Under the pieces are notes generated by a model that was not told the origin of the DNA, did not search any database, and saw only the letters and a list, made by a program, of their open reading frames with translations. Below are positions 59,410 to 64,000 of a stretch of DNA of 64,000 nucleotides, piece after piece. The translations under genes and the position numbers were made by a program. The DNA is from Arthrobotrys musiformis (Eukaryota; Ascomycota; Orbiliomycetes; Orbiliales; Orbiliaceae). Location of the stretch: NCBI GenBank assembly GCA_036971715.1, contig JAVHJL010000002.1:2574501-2638500 (forward strand), in the 5' to 3' direction. The number at the start of each line of letters is the position of its first letter. Positions within the stretch are counted from its first letter, which is position 1.

Positions 59410-61336
59410 GGCTTCAAAGTAGCTGCAGTTCGAGTTTTTTTCTAGTAATAATAAAACAAAAGGCTATTCGAGTAGAAGTGGCGTTTCGCTGGAAAACTAG
59501 AGGCACGCGAACGAGATGAGAAATATGTAAGTAAGTAGTGGTAACTCAAATCTGGCAGCAAGCAGATGGATGTAGGTGTGGAAGTGTAAGGTGTAGGTGT
59601 AGTGTCAGTGCAGCGAAAGGGAAGGTCACAAGTATGGAATGGAGCTATGCCTGCCTGCAGTGCAGCAAGGACCGGACTGGACAGCAACTGCACAAACAGA
59701 TGGCAAATATGTGCTGCACTGTCCTGTCCTGTAATAAAGCGCAGGCCCCGGACCAGGCGAGCTGCTGCTGGCTCCTGATAAGCTCGATCGAATCAATCCC
59801 GGACTCGAAACAAAAACAGCTGCAGGGCATTAATTACCAGACTAGAGATTAGGGATGGCGGGTTTACCTGAGACGGCAGGAGCGCTGCTTCACACAGTAT
59901 GCTACTGTACGGGCTAGAAACGATGAAACCGATGAAAACGAGACGCTCGAGATCTGGAGCTATAGGGCAGCTAGAAAGTAGAAGCTAGAAGCTAGAAGCT
60001 TGAGCTTGAGCTTGAGATTTGCGATGATGTGGGAAAACCAGTCAGCCAACCAGCCAATGCAGTGCAGTACAGTGAGTTGGGTGGGTTGTAATGGGTTGAA
60101 TGGTGGGTGGTTGGTGGTTTGATGGTGATGGAGATGTGTTTTAAACGGACGAACAGGCCATACATACAATCAGTTCAGTTCAGTCAGCAAGCACTTTTAC
60201 ACTACAACTGATGGCGGGCGGAGAGGAAGAGAGCTCGAGGGAGAGGTTTGGAGAGGGGGAAAGCTTAATCAACCACACACCCACACTCTTCTGTTCTGCT
60301 CAGTAAGGTGTTCTGCTATACTGGATCCTGATGTTCGGTTTAGCTTTAGATCCGAGTTCGAGTTTTCGAATTCGAATTCCTGGCCGAGGTATGAGGCTAG
60401 GTAGGTATGTACTGTGTCAGTGTGTACTCATGCCATGCATTCATTATATAAAGTAACTACCATCCACTATCTCTCGCATGCACATGTCAACTTCACTGCA
60501 GTTTCTTTTTTCTTCTTCTTAAATTTCTTATACATCTTCATATATCAAAAAGTGGGCCGCGAATCGCTAACATTCTCACGCAAAGACTCGCTGTCTCCAA
60601 GGAAGGAACAGCCTCGAAGGGACCTCTCCAAGGTTAGCGCCCTTTTCTTCCTACTTGAGAAAACCCTCCAATTGGGTTAAATACTTCCTCTCTGGAACAT
60701 CCAACGTGCAAAAAAACACCGGAAGCCCGAAGTGGCACTGCACTGTGACTGTAAATTGCAACTGTGCTGCGCCGTACTCGTAGCATACATAGGCATTAAT
60801 GCGCATTGTAATGCAAAACTGCAATCTAGCTACTTCGAATTCGCTCTTCCGATTCGATTCGATTCGAGGCGACCGACTATAATAGTCTCTGGTATGCATC
60901 CATCTTGAGACATGCACCGATAGTGTCTTGAACCTTCTGGTGTCGTGAACATTTAATCAGCATTCTACGATCGGATCGCCCGAATCTGTGGACATTCTGG
61001 CTTCAGATCAGATCAAATACACTACATCGATATCGTGCATTATATATAAAAACCGCCGCCCCCTTTTTTGGTGTTAAGCTTATCGATATCTATGGTGGGT
61101 CAGATGTCCCTCAGAATGTCTCGGTTTTAGTCGCTTTTCGATGCATTCTCGAAGACAAGGTGTAGGCAATCTGAAACGAAGATTTCAATTCGCAATTTCC
61201 GCCGCCGCCATATGTAAAATAAAGAGAGAAGGGAAGACTCAAAGAACGCCAGCGATGGTATTAACTATAGGCTATCAGAAAACAAAAAAGAACTCCCCTA
61301 CCTCACCGGTAACATTGGTCCCAGAATAATTCATCA
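59410..61336. other. ypt31 upstream / clpX downstream region
   Basis: About 1.9 kb with short tandem repeats: AGAAGCT and TGAGCT units (59975-60015), and GATTC triplicate near 60855-60868. C/T-rich sequence lies upstream of ypt31. No gene is supported. Confidence 0.5.
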
Positions 61337-63662
61337 TCAAGCACTTCCTGCAGCAGCGATTCTGTGATTCTCTTCACCCTCGCTCCTAGTATCCAATCCA
61401 CCATTTTCAACTTCTTCTGCGGCAAAGGCGGTTTGGAATGCTCCCTGTTGTCCTCTGGCGAAGTACAATGGCGGCTGCTCAAACTTCGCGGCTGCTGCAT
61501 TTACCAAAATATGTTTAATTGACGAGCCTTCAAATGGTATCGTTAGCTAGCCATATATACCACCACCTTCAGTATTGGGGCTTTATGGCATTGTAGTTAC
61601 CTGGTGCCTCAAACATGGCGTCCGACAATAACCTTTCAAGCACTGTCCTCAAAGCTCTCGCGCCTATATAATAATTTGGTTAGTATCACCTAATCTACGA
61701 GCTCCGCATATAAAAGCCACCCACCAGTTTCCATTGTCAAAGCCGCCTTAGCAATCTGTCTCAAAGCCAATGAAGTGAACTTCAACTCCACTCCGCTCAT
61801 ATTAAACAATTCCTCATACTGCCTTAGCAGACTGTTCCTCGGCTCGGATAGCACTCTCACCAAGGTTTCCTCGTCGAAAGCGTCCAATGCAGCGAGTACT
61901 GGAACTCTTCCGATAAACTCAGGAAGGAAACCAAATGATATCAGATCTCTTGGTTCCGCAAACTCAAGTACATTGGTCTTTCGCTGTTTGATAACTGCAG
62001 GAACGTGCTTTGAATCCGTATCGTTTTCTGTAGGTGTAAAGTAAGTGCTATACATCTTTTGGAGTTCTTTTACGGTCTCTTGCGGGACGAAATTTGCATC
62101 GGACTGGCGGGCTCTGACTGGGGCGTTGAACCCCATAGAGTGCTTCGATATTCTGTCCAGCACATTCTTGTTAAGGCCTACTTTACAGTTAGCGCAATTT
62201 CCGGCTACAGTCAACGACCTTTGGACATATATACCGTTAAATGCTCCGCATAGTATGAACAAAATGTTACTGGTATCTATATCCGATCTTGTTAGAAAAA
62301 TACCCCAAAATATCTTCCAAATTTAAATCGGAAACCTACCAATCGTGTGCACCTCGCCTCTGCCTCCGGCACCGCCGCCGGGAGAACCCGATCCAAATCC
62401 GCCAAAATTCTGAAAAGGTGAGCTCGGCCCTCCCACTCCTCCCGGAAACCCAGAGGGCGTACCCGCAGAATGATGCGGTGGGGCCTGCTTAGGCCTATTA
62501 TTTGTGATCTGTAATGTCGTTCCCTCCAGTATCTTCAGCAGAGCTTGTTGGACACCTTCTCCGGATACGTCTCTGCCGTGCGACATTGCTTTCGTAGATG
62601 CTATTTTATCAACCTCATCCAAACATATGATCCCAGTTTCTGCCCTTCTCACGTCCCAATTACAGGAAGCTAGAAGACGTTGGACGCAGACGTCGACATC
62701 TTCGCCGACGTAGCCTGCTTGCGTGAATGCTGTGCAGTCGCTTCTATATTTTTTTATAAATGCCTATGTTAACTGCCATACCGATAAATTGTTTAATCGG
62801 ACCTGGAGGGGCATTTCATACATCGAAAACGGGACATCGAGTATCCTAGCCAGGGTCTTTGCAATGAGCGTCTTCCCCGTCCCGGACGGTCCTATTATCA
62901 GACAATTGCTCTTTTGTAATTCGACAGCAGGTTCAAGGCTCTCCTTCGATGGCGGTGGGACCTCCACGTGAAACGGCTGTGGAAAAGGTGCCGTAGCCTG
63001 CTGGCCCGGATATTCATCTATCCTCACACAACCCCTTCGTTAGTTACTTTGATTCATAACATCAATAGTACCAAATCAATCAACCCTCTCCTCTTCTCTT
63101 TCTTCCTCCTCTTTTTGACAAATAAAATGAATAATAATCCAATCGTAAAAACAACAAGGAAGATATAAAATGAATCACCTTCAACCGGATGCCCCTCCAC
63201 CACCACCCCCGCCAACGAACTCCTCAAACTCTCCGCATTCTCATCCTCCCTCCGTCTAATACTCTGCACCCTCAAATAATGATTATAAACCGCCGAACTA
63301 ACAATTCTCTTCGCCCTACTCTGCGAAATCACATAACTGTCCAAATACCTCTTCAACGACCGCGGCGTAATTCCCTTCCCCAACACCCCGGCTTTACCAA
63401 GGGGCCCTTGAACCGGTCCATTAACGGTTACAGTGCTTGTAAACCCGCTGGTGAAGTCGGAGGTACTATACGCGCGACGGTGCAGGCAATGCGAGGTTAG
63501 CAATTGCGTGTTGATACGTGTGGTTACGGTGGGTGATGACAGGGATTGTTGCGGTCGTGGTCGTGCTGAGCTCAAGATGCTGCTGTTTCGGGTCGTGCGC
63601 GAGTGCAGCTGGGTAAGATGGCGACGACGGAGAAGGGTGTCCAATCTCCAGCTCCGCTTCAT
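61337..63662 (-). CDS. mcx1: Mitochondrial ClpX-type AAA+ unfoldase (Mcx1)
   Basis: ClpX unfolds matrix proteins (for ClpP where present; in yeast it activates ALA synthase). Exons: 63179-63662, 62822-63017, 62340-62743, 62235-62276, 61725-62180, 61601-61663, 61337-61527; 1836 nt, 611 residues. The N-terminus is Arg-rich and Asp/Glu-poor, a likely presequence; no zinc-binding domain is seen. ITPRSLKRYLDSYVISQSRA starts the conserved part. Walker A is GPSGTGKT (204-211), the pore loop AGYVGED, Walker B GIICLDEVDK (264-273), then GEGVQQALLKILEGTT, DTSNILFILCGAF, FGFLPEFIGRVPVLAALD and METGARALRTVLE. The 62181-62234 segment is a 54-nt intron that keeps frame and has no stop; removing it joins GAFN to VGLNK as in the family. 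A Gly/Pro-rich insert sits before DTSNI. Confidence 0.95.
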
Positions 63663-64000
63663 GATTGCAAATGAACGGAAAAATGATATCCGATTGTTGT
63701 AACTTTTAGCACAGCATCCGACTGAAAAGAAAGCGATTGGAACGGAAAAGAAAAAGGACGATTGGAAAATGACTAATTACAAGGTTGAGTTACGAGTCAA
63801 TGATATCGTTCAGTCGCACGTCGTCCGGCACCGGCTGCTGGGTTACAAATTGGGGGAAGTTCTGGCCTTGAACCGCGTTGTTAATGTGGTGTGAATCATC
63901 ATCCCGCTGCATTAGCCTCATTCCTGGGAGGTTCTGGTTTGATAATATCAGTATCAATTGGCCAATGCCTTGATAACGGCATTTCCACAGAGAACACCTC
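63663..64000. other. clpX upstream region
   Basis: About 340 nt to the window edge. No frame is supported; it probably includes the promoter. Confidence 0.5.

Noticed and set aside
1..64000. CRISPR arrays, insertion sequences, operons, riboswitches
   Set aside because: None seen; gene structure is eukaryotic throughout, and the only array (36.5-37.7 kb) has no repeat-spacer pattern.

Overview
This is a nuclear window from a filamentous ascomycete (Pezizomycotina-type) fungus. It holds 21 genes in 64 kb (about 3 kb per gene, no operons), and nearly every gene is cut by short introns of about 50-100 nt with GTANGT-like donors and CTAAC/CTRAC branch sites. Intron density is high for this group: RPC2 and MET17 have 14 coding exons each, and several exons are 6-23 nt long. 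That density in a compact genome would fit an early-diverging lineage such as Orbiliomycetes or Pezizomycetes, but the sequence alone does not settle it. Coordinates of the spliced genes were worked out by hand from splice signals, reading frame and protein-family conservation. Most summed exon lengths close to whole codons.

Layout. 1-20 kb: 3' part of a SelO/Fmp40 pseudokinase AMPylator (+), KDEL receptor ERD2 (-), mitotic-exit GAP scaffold Byr4/Bfa1 (-), end-joining factor XRCC4 (+), a probable AFF/Ebp1-like super-elongation-complex scaffold (+), and the Pumilio protein Mpt5/Puf5 (-). 20-35 kb: RNA polymerase III second-largest subunit (+), ORC5 (-), a DsbA-family thioredoxin-fold oxidoreductase (+), a dienelactone hydrolase (-) and ATG9 (+). 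35-41 kb: the least ordinary part. AT-rich spacers flank a GC-rich, divergent MYST acetyltransferase gene (-). On its 3' side is a roughly 1.1 kb array of hairpin-forming repeats whose stems vary by compensating changes while loops and T-runs stay constant. 41-64 kb: ribosomal protein L28/uL15 (-), Cdc7/Hsk1 kinase (-) divergent from condensin subunit Cnd1 (+), NatC subunit Naa30 (-), O-acetylhomoserine sulfhydrylase (-), histone chaperone Chz1 (+), SNARE Bet1 (+), Rab11-type GTPase Ypt31 (-) and mitochondrial ClpX (-).

The genes are almost all single-copy housekeeping functions: replication and chromosome cycle (ORC5, CDC7, CND1, BYR4, XRCC4), transcription and chromatin (RPC2, Ebp1-like, MYST, CHZ1), vesicle traffic and autophagy (ERD2, BET1, YPT31, ATG9), RNA control (MPT5), and mitochondrial or redox metabolism (ClpX, SelO, DsbA-like). 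They do not form one pathway cluster. The best candidate for something undescribed is the hairpin-repeat array at 36.53-37.66 kb beside the odd MYST gene.
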